DNA from: JAHBVL01 sp964461025 | Lineage (GTDB): Bacteria; Chloroflexota; Chloroflexia; Thermomicrobiales; UBA6265 | Assembly (NCBI GenBank): GCA_964461025.1 | Contig: CAYWSE010000031.1 | Coordinates: 1 to 43,752 of the forward strand | Reading direction: 5' to 3' | DNA length: 43,752 nucleotides | Part shown: positions 31,574 to 39,514 of the stretch, in pieces | Numbering within the stretch: the first letter of the stretch is position 1 | Layout: each line of letters starts with the position of its first letter | Notes under the pieces: generated by a model | Told to the model about the DNA's origin: nothing | The model's database searches: none | What the model saw: the letters and a program-made list of their open reading frames with translations, nothing else | Translations under genes and position numbers: made by a program

Positions 31574-32881
31574 CGGACCAAGGAGCGCCGCTGGAACGAC
31601 AGCAATGCCGTCGGTCCGGCGGTACGCTTCCGGTCCGGTCGTGATCACGATTGCATCGAGGAGTTCGTCTTTCACCCTTTCGCGTAGCCAGGCCAGGTGG
31701 CGAACGTCATGATCTCTCACTGTGCGTGTGAGCTTGACGTCGATCGCGACGATCCGCCCATCGTCTCTCACGACGATGAGATCGACTTCATGGTCGCCGC
31801 TGTACGTGCGAAGATGTCGTACCTGAGCTTCGGCGGCCTGGGCATAGACGCGCACCGACTGCGCAACAAGCGACTCGAATAGTGCTCCCAAGAAGACACC
31901 GTCACGCGGTGCCGGAACGTCGGGTCCCCGTCCCTGGAGCAGGGCGTCAGCACCCATGGCCAGAAGCCTCACCGCAAGAGCCGGATCGACGAGATGATGT
32001 TTTGGTGGAGATGATAACCTCCGGATGTGGCTACGAGTGGGCAGCCATGCGTCGACTCGGTCGAGTATCCAGAGGCGTTCCAATACGTCCGCATAGGGCT
32101 GTGTGGTCGTCCTGGCGAGTTTTTCGCCAAGATCACTTGTCGCAGCGTCCCTGATCGTTTCGAACGTAGCTGTTGTTCCGGTAACGGAAGCATATGCGCG
32201 TAGCCACCTGAGGAGCGTTTCGGGTTTGCGGATCACATGACCCAGTTCAGGGAAATCTCGTTCGGCTATTCTCCGAAGATAGCTATCAAGCTGGGTGCGC
32301 AGTGGGCGGCCAGTTAGGGCGCGAAAGCCTGGGAATCCGGATGAAATGATTTCGTCGACATATGCTTTCAGCGTTGCGTCGGTGCGCCCAGCGACTTCAG
32401 GTCGCCTGCCGGTCAGCAAGTCGCGCAGACTGACTGTGGGCTCTCCGACCTGTCGCTCGGCGAGAGTGAGTGGGCGCATCCTGATCGAAACAATGCGCCC
32501 GGCGCCTGAGTGAACGGGCGTCTGCGTTGGTATCGCTGATCCGGTGAGAATGAATCGGCCGGCGCTATTGTTCTGGTCAACTGCTCGGCGAACGAGATCC
32601 CAGACTTCGGGGATTCTCTGCCACTCATCAATGAGCACAGGTGTTTTCCCAAGGAGTAGGCGGGCAGGGTCGGCTAGAGCCACCGTGAGTTGGTCTGGGT
32701 CGTCCAAGTGGTGAACGGTCGAGGCATGGCGAAGCGCGGTGATGGTCTTGCCAACACCTTTCGCTCCCTCGATGACAATTGCTGGCAGTGCGGCCAGCAG
32801 CTCTGCTAATTCGTCGTCTACAACGCGAGGGAGATAGTCGTATTCTTTGGCTTGGAGACCTTCGAAGTTGCCGTGATTCAT
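31571..32881 (-). CDS. ATP-binding protein, AAA_14/DUF4143 family
   Basis: 436 residues. The N-terminal P-loop ATPase has Walker A GAKGVGKT (39-46) and the Walker B-like VLIDEWQRIPEVWD, with sensor FILTGSA. A linking helical region (LRTQLDSYLRRIAERDFPEL) follows, then the DUF4143 domain, which ends in an endonuclease-like core: GDHEVDLIVV followed by RIVAIDVKLT, an arrangement (Asp ... Asp-x-Lys) as in PD-(D/E)xK folds. The biological role of this family is poorly known; members are scattered by horizontal transfer. The upstream DNA is clearly AT-richer than the window and carries direct repeats. It is convergent with RidA, with only 23 bp between the stops. Confidence 0.88.
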   Translation of the reverse strand: MNHGNFEGLQAKEYDYLPRVVDDELAELLAALPAIVIEGAKGVGKTITALRHASTVHHLDDPDQLTVALADPARLLLGKTPVLIDEWQRIPEVWDLVRRAVDQNNSAGRFILTGSAIPTQTPVHSGAGRIVSIRMRPLTLAERQVGEPTVSLRDLLTGRRPEVAGRTDATLKAYVDEIISSGFPGFRALTGRPLRTQLDSYLRRIAERDFPELGHVIRKPETLLRWLRAYASVTGTTATFETIRDAATSDLGEKLARTTTQPYADVLERLWILDRVDAWLPTRSHIRRLSSPPKHHLVDPALAVRLLAMGADALLQGRGPDVPAPRDGVFLGALFESLVAQSVRVYAQAAEAQVRHLRTYSGDHEVDLIVVRDDGRIVAIDVKLTRTVRDHDVRHLAWLRERVKDELLDAIVITTGPEAYRRTDGIAVVPAALLGP

Positions 32882-32921
32882 GTCCGCGGCTTTCCAAGCT
32901 ACTGTTGCGTCACTTTGCAGA

Positions 32922-32948
32922 ATACCATATCGCCGGACGATACACTAC
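32922..32948. repeat. 27 bp direct repeat, copy 1, upstream of the DUF4143 gene
   Basis: ATACCA, then TCGC, GG and TACACTAC at fixed spacing; 21 of 27 positions equal copy 2. It lies 41 bp upstream of the ATG of the minus-strand gene, a position suited to an operator. Confidence 0.6.
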
Positions 32949-32990
32949 AAACAGGACGCAATATAGACTACTATTTCGACGGTCATTAGG

Positions 32991-33017
32991 ATACCAGTTC
33001 GCAGGTTGTTACACTAC
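32991..33017. repeat. 27 bp direct repeat, copy 2
   Basis: Second copy, 69 bp from the first. Between the copies is a partly related segment (ACTACTATTTCGACGG, cf. ACTACCGTTTCGTCG just after copy 2). The region 32890-33030 is AT-richer than its surroundings. Confidence 0.6.
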
Positions 33018-33075
33018 CGTTTCGTCGCCGTCACGACTGGATGAACTTGCATTCTTGCGGCCAAACCGCCGGCGA

Positions 33076-33642
33076 TCACACGTACGAGTCGCCCCGAAAC
33101 GTCTGCAAAATGACCACCGCGCCGAGCAGCACGAACAACACTCCGGCCACATACTCGGCGATGTGTTCTCCATGCGTACCGAGTCGCTGCCCCATCGAAA
33201 GACCGAGCATTGTCGCCAGGAAACTGATCACCACCAGCCAGGCGATCAACCCGGGAATCGACACATCCAGAAAGGCCATCGTGAAGCCGATCGCCAGCTT
33301 GTCAATGCAGACCATGACGCCAGTCAGAAAAATAGTCATGCTCCCGAAAATCTCGGTGGCCGCTTCGTCGTCCTTCTCACCGAACCAGGCGTCGGCCAGC
33401 GCCCTGGCGCCAACCACAAGCAATATCGCGCCCGCAATATACGATGCGTGATTACCAAGCTCATCGCCCAGCAATCGACCGAACAGCACACCCAGAGCAG
33501 TCATGCCAAAGGCGATCGCGGCGAACATCGCCGCCGTCCGCGCCCAGCGCCGTCGCTCGAGTCCACCTACGCCGAGCGACAATCCTCCCGCAAACACGTC
33601 GATTCCCATTGCCACCGCCACGACGAACATGCCAACGGTCAT
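33076..33642 (-). CDS. MntP-like (DUF204) putative manganese efflux protein
   Basis: Membrane protein of 188 residues with six predicted helices. The two family motifs with membrane-buried Asp are seen as VAMGIDVFAGGLSLGV near the N-terminus and GVMVCIDKLAIGFTMAFL in the second half; MntP of E. coli has related D-A-F-A-x-S and D-A-L-A-x-G motifs. Here Asp-Val-Phe-Ala and Asp-Lys-Leu-Ala take their place. The Lys next to the second Asp is unusual and could affect the metal site. It starts at ATG 33642, overlapping the stop of the TIM-barrel-like gene (ATGA), so it is translationally coupled. No yybP-ykoY motif was recognised, as would be expected for a gene that is second in an operon. Confidence 0.75.
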   Translation of the reverse strand: MTVGMFVVAVAMGIDVFAGGLSLGVGGLERRRWARTAAMFAAIAFGMTALGVLFGRLLGDELGNHASYIAGAILLVVGARALADAWFGEKDDEAATEIFGSMTIFLTGVMVCIDKLAIGFTMAFLDVSIPGLIAWLVVISFLATMLGLSMGQRLGTHGEHIAEYVAGVLFVLLGAVVILQTFRGDSYV

Positions 33643-34670
33643 GACATCGCTTTCGCCCGCCGCAGTGCATCGACCACCACTCGCCACGTGGCATCGACGT
33701 CCTCAGACCACAATCTCGACATCGGTTCGCACGCCCGGTACGACCAAATCCCGATATCGGTCATCCCTTCTTCGAGCGCAATGGAGATTGCGTCGGCAAT
33801 CTCATGCTCTGTTCCCTTCGGGAATCCGTACCCTTGCACCCAGTACTGGTCGCGCAGGTTGTGGGAGTCGCAGAGTTCCCGGGTCGCCTTGGCGTTAGGT
33901 CGCACATACGGTTCCATTGGCACCGTATCGCCAGCTCGCCAATACGGATCGGTGCCGAACATGTCCAGACCAGGTATTGCGCCGAACGGCTCCCAATCCT
34001 CGACGCCGACCAGATCGAATGTGATGCCATGAGGGAGGAGACAGAGATCGGTCGTGACGCCCTTCGCTTTTGCGTACCCGATCAAGTCAGTCGTCAGCCG
34101 GAGAACAGCGTCGCTGCGGAACTGTTGCACCTCCGGGGTTCTGATGAGCGGCATGTCGGCGCCATACTCAGCGCGAAACAGCTCCTGGCAGGTTGAGCAC
34201 CGGCAGCTCCACCGTTCGCTGAGCGGTCCGATCGTCTTCCCGATATACCAGCCGTCACCCGGATACCAGTGCGGTTCGTCGAAGAACAGTACCTCGGCGC
34301 CGATGTCCACGCCTGCATCGATCCACTCGTACAGAAAGGGAGTGAGTTTGGGATGATTGAGGCAGATCACACCGACCGTCGATCCATCCCCCAGCACCTG
34401 GCAGGCATCCGTGTTCCAGGTCACGAACTTGCTCAGAGCCTCACCGCCGAATACACCGGCCACGCCCCATGGATCGAGATGGACTTCCAGCCCGGTTTCG
34501 TGGGAAACCCGCACGATCTCACGCATCGATTCGAGACCCCAAAGCAAGTCGCTCTCGGTGAAACAATGCACGACATAATCAAACCCGCTGTCGCGAATAT
34601 CCTGCATGTCTGCTGCGACATGTCGGATCGTTCGGTTTCCGAAATACGAGACTCCCGTGCGGAGCGCCAT
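33639..34670 (-). CDS. TIM-barrel-like protein of unknown function (glycoside-hydrolase-like)
   Basis: 343 residues, cytoplasmic (no signal). It shows an alternating strand/helix pattern: TGVSYFGNRTIRHVAADMQD, FDYVVHCFTESD, LEVHLDPWG, VLFFDEPHWYPG, GLDMFGTDPYW and YWVQGYGFPKG. The Asp-Glu-Pro of FFDEPHW and the Asp of GTDPYW sit on strand ends like catalytic carboxylates of glycosidases. A Cys cluster CRCSTC lies in the middle, perhaps a metal site. I do not recognise a named family. ATG 34670 is used; a TTG at 34676 with GAAAGG closer is an alternative. It is coupled to the MntP-like gene by an ATGA overlap. Confidence 0.7.
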   Translation of the reverse strand: MALRTGVSYFGNRTIRHVAADMQDIRDSGFDYVVHCFTESDLLWGLESMREIVRVSHETGLEVHLDPWGVAGVFGGEALSKFVTWNTDACQVLGDGSTVGVICLNHPKLTPFLYEWIDAGVDIGAEVLFFDEPHWYPGDGWYIGKTIGPLSERWSCRCSTCQELFRAEYGADMPLIRTPEVQQFRSDAVLRLTTDLIGYAKAKGVTTDLCLLPHGITFDLVGVEDWEPFGAIPGLDMFGTDPYWRAGDTVPMEPYVRPNAKATRELCDSHNLRDQYWVQGYGFPKGTEHEIADAISIALEEGMTDIGIWSYRACEPMSRLWSEDVDATWRVVVDALRRAKAMS

Positions 34671-34771
34671 AGCCAAATGCGCCTTTCAACCATTCCCTGC
34701 CGAGGGACCATGCTTACGCGGTGTATTGTAGGTTGAGAGTGAATGCTGCACGGTGTTTGGAGAACTGCACG

Positions 34772-36028
34772 ATGCAAAGGCTCCTGTTTCGGCTCATCCT
34801 GGTGGTAATCGGCCTTTTACTCGCGGGATCGCCTGCCATAGCGCAGGTCGGTGGTCTGCCGCTTCAGGAAGGCGTTCCGCTCGACGCCACGGTCTTCGCC
34901 GAGAGCGTCAATTTTCCGGTCGGCATGGTCGTTCTCCCCGATGATTCGCTGCTGGTCGGGTCGAGCAATCCGACGGAAGGCAGTTACTTCTCCTCGACGG
35001 GCGAGCTCCTGCGGTTTGTCGACGCTGATGGCGACGGCATCGCCGACTCCGCCGGCGATGTTGTGGTGACCGGCCTAGCAGGCATGGTCACGGCGGTGGC
35101 CGTCGAACGCGATCTCGTTTTCGTGACGTCCGTGGTGTCTGGGGCAGAGCGAATTCAGATACTGCGATCCAATCCTGACTGGAACGGCCCCTATGAGTTG
35201 CTGGGCGAAATCGAGTTCGATTTCCGCGGTTTCGGCCATCAGTCGTACGGGCTGGCGACACGGCCATCGCCGGACATTTCCGACGGCATCGAGCTCTTTT
35301 TCAACGTCGGCGCGTCCGGCAACGACACCGGCGGCAAGAGTGTTCCAGTGTCGGGGCTTCTCGAAACGTCGCTGCCAGATGCAAGTCTCTACAGAACAAT
35401 CGTGACTGAACCGGATGGGGAAATTGTACTGACGGAGCCTGAACAGATCGCGACCGGACTGCGCAACGCCATGGCCTTCGGATTCCATCCCCAAACTGGT
35501 GACCTCTGGATAACCGAGAACGGCATCGACGGTTTCGAGGATGTCTGGGTTTCTTTCAGCGCTGACGAGCTTAACGTCATACCAGCCGAGCAGATTGGCG
35601 GCGAAGTCGAGGACTTCGGATTCCCATCGACGTACACGCTGTATGCCACAGGAGAGGCGATTGGCAACCGCGGCACCGAACCGGTTGTCGCATTCCTTCC
35701 CGTCGGCACGGCGGAGAACGAAGGCGTGTCGTCGATGGCATTTACACCGCCGCCGATCGCGGAGGTGCTGGGCGACGGTGTCCTCGTCGGCTTCCATGGG
35801 CAGTACGACATGTGGGGCGAGCAAAACGAAGAAAATGCCCTGCTTTTCGTCAATCTCGGCACGTTCGACGTTTCCACGATCGTCCCGCCGGGTTCTCCGG
35901 GCGTTGGACATCTCGACAGCATGGCTTCCAGCAACGACGCCATCTACGTCGCCGACATGTGTGCGGGAGACTCTCTCGCCCATGCAACACCCTGTGGAGT
36001 CATCTACCGCCTGACCGTGCCCGAATGA
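34772..36028 (+). CDS. Secreted sorbosone/glucose-dehydrogenase-like beta-propeller protein
   Basis: 418 residues. The signal peptide is LFRLILVVIGLLLAGSPAIA with cleavage near AIAQV. The mature part follows the six-bladed GDH/sorbosone dehydrogenase pattern: FPVGMVVLPDDSLLVGSS, LRFVDADGDGIADSA, FRGFGHQSYGLATRP (in quinoprotein relatives the His in this region faces the cofactor), LRNAMAFGFHPQTGDLWITE, VGFHGQYD and IYVADM. Cys residues near the end (DMCAGDSLAHATPCGV) could form a disulfide. The PQQ-binding residues cannot be verified by eye, so catalytic activity is open. ATG 34772 has GGAGAA about 8 nt upstream. It is divergent from the TIM-barrel gene. Confidence 0.78.
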   Translation: MQRLLFRLILVVIGLLLAGSPAIAQVGGLPLQEGVPLDATVFAESVNFPVGMVVLPDDSLLVGSSNPTEGSYFSSTGELLRFVDADGDGIADSAGDVVVTGLAGMVTAVAVERDLVFVTSVVSGAERIQILRSNPDWNGPYELLGEIEFDFRGFGHQSYGLATRPSPDISDGIELFFNVGASGNDTGGKSVPVSGLLETSLPDASLYRTIVTEPDGEIVLTEPEQIATGLRNAMAFGFHPQTGDLWITENGIDGFEDVWVSFSADELNVIPAEQIGGEVEDFGFPSTYTLYATGEAIGNRGTEPVVAFLPVGTAENEGVSSMAFTPPPIAEVLGDGVLVGFHGQYDMWGEQNEENALLFVNLGTFDVSTIVPPGSPGVGHLDSMASSNDAIYVADMCAGDSLAHATPCGVIYRLTVPE

Positions 36029-36211
36029 GCAGCCCGTAGCCTCGTCATTCATGGCGCTTGCCGGAGCTCGCGAAAGCACGCTCGTCACCTGGGCGAAGGC
36101 ATCTGCAAGCGATTCGGAATGCCCTGGCGTGTTTTGTGCGCCAACGGATTGACATTGCGCTCGCCGCATGACAGGGTGGCGGGTAATTGGAATTTGCGGG
36201 AGCGGTTTTCC

Positions 36212-36733
36212 ATGCAGGACACAAATAGTCGAACGCCAGTCGTTGCGGCAATCGACGCCGAGCAAGCTCTCTGGCACCAACTCGCTTCGCGAGCGACGCC
36301 GGCGACAATCGACGCGCCCCTTAACGAGGCATGGACATTTGGTGAGCTGGCAAAGCATTTGCTTGCCTGGAGTGAAATCAGCCTGGAGCGATTCGAGGCA
36401 AGAGCTGAGGGCAGACCGATGGCCGAATTTGCCAGGCTTGCGGAGTCCGACGACGTCGACAGCACCAACGCCTTTTTCCGGGAGAGGGACAAGAACCTCG
36501 ATACCCAGGACGCGATTGTCCGCTACTCAGCCACATTCGACAGGTGGAGGCGCCTGGTCGAACAGTTGCCAGAATCAGCGATAGACGATCCGGACTTCTA
36601 CCCCGATCTTGAAGGCCAATCGATCCTGGAGCTTGTGACCGCAGGGGACTTCTTCCAGCATCTCACGGTCGAACACGCCAGCGAAATCGAAGCCTGGACG
36701 GCGCTCACTGCAGGTCGCTCCGGAAACGCGTAA
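36212..36733 (+). CDS. DinB/ClbS-DfsB-like four-helix-bundle protein
   Basis: 173 residues, all-helical. AWTFGELAKHLLAWSEIS resembles the conserved first-core helix of the ClbS/DfsB and DinB-like families (W-x-h-x-x-h-h-x-H-h). Later segments DRWRRLVEQLPESA and LVTAGDFFQHLTVEHASEIE would form the rest of the bundle. His residues that bind metal in DinB proteins may be His in KHLL and in QHLTVEH. It starts at ATG 36212 with GGGAG at about 10 nt; the longer frame upstream has no support. It is convergent with the OpuC-type operon, leaving only 3 bp between stops. The function is unknown; relatives include colibactin-resistance and thiol-dependent enzymes. Confidence 0.75.
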   Translation: MQDTNSRTPVVAAIDAEQALWHQLASRATPATIDAPLNEAWTFGELAKHLLAWSEISLERFEARAEGRPMAEFARLAESDDVDSTNAFFRERDKNLDTQDAIVRYSATFDRWRRLVEQLPESAIDDPDFYPDLEGQSILELVTAGDFFQHLTVEHASEIEAWTALTAGRSGNA

Positions 36734-36736
36734 AAA

Positions 36737-37393
36737 TCACGAAGCCGTCCGTGCGCTCTTCGTTCGTTGCGCGCGAGCTGCCGGCGTGAGGTATTCAAAG
36801 CCCCGAAAGAGGAGATCGACCGCCAGCGCCAGCGTCGTGATCGCCACGGTCCCGGCCAGGATCATCGACGGGTTGCCACGCGAGATACCGTCGAACAGCA
36901 GCGTGCCCAGCCCTCCCGCATTGATCCAGGCAGTGATCGTCGCCAGACTGATCGTCGTCACTGCGGCGATGCGCAGTCCCGCGATGAGCACCGGCAACGC
37001 CAGAGGCAACCGAACCTTCAGGAACGACTGCACGCTCGTCATGCCAACGCCGCGCGCCGCTTCCAGCGTTTGCGCGTCGACACCGCGCAATCCGGCTGAG
37101 AAATTCCGCACGAGTGCCAATTGGGCATATGCGGCAAGCGCAACAAGCGCCGGATCGCGTCCCAGTCCGAGACTGGGTATCAGAAACGCCAGCAATGCCA
37201 GACTCGGAATCGTATAGATGGCGCCGAGCACAATGAGCATCGGCAGTCTGACCGTGTCCCAGCGAGTAACGATCAGACACAATGGAATCGCCACGAGGAT
37301 GGCCAGGACGAGCGCCATGCCGCTCAGTTCGATGTGATCGACGGTGAGATCGAGCACGCGTTCCCAGTTGTTGCGCAGGTAATCGAGGCTCAA
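36737..37393 (-). CDS. Osmoprotectant-type ABC permease (OpuCB/ProW-like), distal
   Basis: 218 residues with six helices. It is typical of the glycine betaine/choline/carnitine importer permeases: IYTIPSLALLAFLIPSLGLG, ARGVGMTSVQSFLKVRLPLA as the EAA loop, and TITAWINAGGLGTLLFDGIS. The start is TTG 37393 with GAGGGG upstream; it overlaps the ATPase stop (TTGA), so it is translationally coupled. It is the last gene of a minus-strand operon of permease, binding protein, ATPase and permease. Confidence 0.9.
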   Translation of the reverse strand: MSLDYLRNNWERVLDLTVDHIELSGMALVLAILVAIPLCLIVTRWDTVRLPMLIVLGAIYTIPSLALLAFLIPSLGLGRDPALVALAAYAQLALVRNFSAGLRGVDAQTLEAARGVGMTSVQSFLKVRLPLALPVLIAGLRIAAVTTISLATITAWINAGGLGTLLFDGISRGNPSMILAGTVAITTLALAVDLLFRGFEYLTPAARAQRTKSARTAS

Positions 37394-38409
37394 AGTGAGC
37401 GCCCCTCGCTGCTGGGCCGTCCGCCAGCGGCTCTCCAAATCAGGTCAGCGTCGATCGCACCCGCAATCGCACCATCGCCGTCCAGAATGGCGATCTCTTG
37501 TTCTCCTGTACGCAACAACGTGTCGAGCACATCTCGCAAGCTCGACGTTGCCGCCAGACTCGTGCCGTTTGCAGATGAAGCGTCCGTGGCAGGCCGCATG
37601 ATGCTTCCTGCTTCGATCAAACCCAAACGCCGTAGTGCGTCTCCACCACCCACAAGGTCGCTGACGAAGTCGTCGGCCGGTTGTGAGACGATCTCCAATG
37701 GCGTGCCCCGTTGCACGACCTGCCCGCGCCGCATAACCACAATCTCGTCGGCCAGTCGCACGGCTTCATCGATGTCGTGCGTCACGAAGAGAATGGTTTG
37801 GCCCAGCTGCTTATGGATGCGCAGCAACTCTTCCTGCAGACGTCCCCGGGTAATAGCATCCAGAGCGCCGAACGGTTCATCCATCAGCATCATCGATGGA
37901 TCGACCGCGAGCGCTCTCGCCAGTCCCACCCGCTGCTGCTCGCCACCCGACAACTGCGCCGGATACCGGCGCCGGTATTCCTCGGGCAGGTCGATCAACG
38001 CCATTAGCTCGGAGATTCTTGCGTCGATCTGGTTCTTCGGCCATTTCAGCAGTTTGGGCACGACGGCGATGTTCTCTTCGATCCGCATATGCGGGAAGAG
38101 TCCAGTTTGCTGAATGACATAACCAATCCGCCGTCGGAGGTCCGGCGCATCGATGCCTCGGCTATCACGACCGTCGATGAGAATCGAGCCCGAAGTCGGC
38201 TCGATCAGCCGGTTGACCATCTTGAGGAGCGTCGTCTTGCCACATCCGGACGGTCCGAGCAGCACCACAAACCGGCCCGGCTCGACGGTCATCGAGACAT
38301 TCGAAACCGCCGCGCCTTCGCTGCCCGGATAGACACGGCTGACCGCCTGAAACTCGATCAAGCTGCCATGGTTGGTGCCTGCTGCTGCTGCAAAGGTCTG
38401 AGCTGTCAC
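37390..38409 (-). CDS. Osmoprotectant-type ABC transporter ATPase with CBS domain (OpuCA/ProV-like)
   Basis: 339 residues. Walker A is GPSGCGKTTLLK, the signature LSGGEQQRVGLARAL, Walker B MMLMDEPFGALD, and the H-loop VTHDIDEA. A C-terminal CBS-type segment (RDVLDTLLRTGEQEIAILD) follows, as in OpuCA/ProV ATPases, where it senses ionic strength or nucleotides. Only about one CBS unit is present. The start is GTG 38409 with AGGA 9 nt upstream. It follows the binding-protein gene after 80 bp containing a strong hairpin. Confidence 0.93.
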   Translation of the reverse strand: MTAQTFAAAAGTNHGSLIEFQAVSRVYPGSEGAAVSNVSMTVEPGRFVVLLGPSGCGKTTLLKMVNRLIEPTSGSILIDGRDSRGIDAPDLRRRIGYVIQQTGLFPHMRIEENIAVVPKLLKWPKNQIDARISELMALIDLPEEYRRRYPAQLSGGEQQRVGLARALAVDPSMMLMDEPFGALDAITRGRLQEELLRIHKQLGQTILFVTHDIDEAVRLADEIVVMRRGQVVQRGTPLEIVSQPADDFVSDLVGGGDALRRLGLIEAGSIMRPATDASSANGTSLAATSSLRDVLDTLLRTGEQEIAILDGDGAIAGAIDADLIWRAAGGRPSSEGRSL

Positions 38410-38439
38410 GCTATCGCGTCCTGATCCCTAACAAGACAA

Positions 38440-38463
38440 TGGGCGCGGGAGATCCCGCGCCCA
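38440..38463 (-). terminator. Hairpin between binding-protein and ATPase genes (OpuC-type operon)
   Basis: Perfect 11 bp stem (TGGGCGCGGGA with TCCCGCGCCCA) around GA, 26 bp past the binding-protein stop in the minus direction, followed by ATTGTCTTGTT on that strand. It is a good candidate for partial intrinsic termination. Confidence 0.7.
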
Positions 38464-38489
38464 CCATCGGCGTTCACGTTCGATTCGGC

Positions 38490-39464
38490 CTATCCGGCCG
38501 CGATCAGACCCTGCTCGATCAGGAAGTCCCGAGCCACGATCTCCGGCTCCTGGCCGTCATCGCCGATCACCTGACCGTTCAACTGAATCATGATCTCGTC
38601 GGTGATCACCGGCGCCAACGCGTTCAGGATATCGGGAATCGTTGGATTCGCGTCGATTGCCGCCTGCCGGACAACCGGCGAAACGTTGTATGGCGGCCAC
38701 AGCTCCTTGTCGTCCGTCAGCACGACCAGATCGTTGATGGCGATTTCGGCGTCGGTCGAAAAGGCCAGAACGACATTCGCGTCACCATCCATCAACGCCT
38801 GATACTTGATGCCCGGCGCCACGCCATTCACCGTCGCGTCGAACTCGCCGTAGACCGCCCGCAATCCGAGCAGACCATCTTCCCGTTCCTCGAAGTCGAC
38901 TGGCGCGGAGAACACGAGGTCAACGTCGCTCGAAAGGGCTACCAACTCGCTGATCGTCGCGATCCCATGTTCTTCGGCAAACGCACGCTGCACCGCCAGC
39001 GCCTGCGAGTTGCTCATCGGTGTGGGATCGAGCCAGACGAGATCGAACTGCTCCTTATATTGATCGCGGACATAGGCATAGACCGCGGCAGCGGTGTCGG
39101 CGACAGGCGAGGCCTCCGCCGATGGCGTTCCTGCATCTCCGGCGCCAGTCGCGGCCTCGACCGTGGAACCAAGCACGACGAGCAGACCGGTGCCCGTGTA
39201 CTCAGGGTAGATGTCGAGTTCATCGGCTAGGAGCGCTTCATGGGCGATCACCGTACCGCCGAGATTGAGCTTTCGGTCGACGGCAATGCCGGCATCCTCG
39301 AGCATCAGGGCGTACATCTCCCCGAGAATGATCGATTCGGCGAAGTCCTTCGACCCGACCCGAATCGAGTCCTGCGCGAAGCCCACATATCGCTGGCCAA
39401 GCGTGAGCGCTGCCGCGCCAGCCATGGTCCCCTGCAGCATCGTGCGGCGTGAAAGTGTCGTCAT
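38490..39464 (-). CDS. Osmoprotectant-type ABC substrate-binding protein (OpuCC/ProX-like)
   Basis: 324 residues. The N-terminus has a Tat leader (LSRRTMLQGTMAGAAALTLG). The mature part begins IRVGSKDFAESIILGEMYAL, the hallmark of the OpuAC/QAT binding domain (choline, glycine betaine, carnitine). ELDIYPEYTGTGLLVVLG follows, and the C-terminal half has WPPYNVSPVVR. An Ala/Ser/Pro insert (PSAEASPVADTA) interrupts it as in other proteins here. ATG 39464 has AAAGGAG about 8 nt upstream. It is the second gene of the operon. The ligand is likely a quaternary amine, but the aromatic cage cannot be confirmed by eye. Confidence 0.92.
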   Translation of the reverse strand: MTTLSRRTMLQGTMAGAAALTLGQRYVGFAQDSIRVGSKDFAESIILGEMYALMLEDAGIAVDRKLNLGGTVIAHEALLADELDIYPEYTGTGLLVVLGSTVEAATGAGDAGTPSAEASPVADTAAAVYAYVRDQYKEQFDLVWLDPTPMSNSQALAVQRAFAEEHGIATISELVALSSDVDLVFSAPVDFEEREDGLLGLRAVYGEFDATVNGVAPGIKYQALMDGDANVVLAFSTDAEIAINDLVVLTDDKELWPPYNVSPVVRQAAIDANPTIPDILNALAPVITDEIMIQLNGQVIGDDGQEPEIVARDFLIEQGLIAAG

Positions 39465-39514
39465 GTCGCGTTTCTCCTTTACCCCTCGGATTCGAGGGCT
39501 TGCGGTATGCCCCG

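Noticed and set aside
36149..36154. Consensus -35 (TTGACA) before the DinB-like gene
   Set aside because: No acceptable -10 at 16-18 nt, so not called as a promoter.
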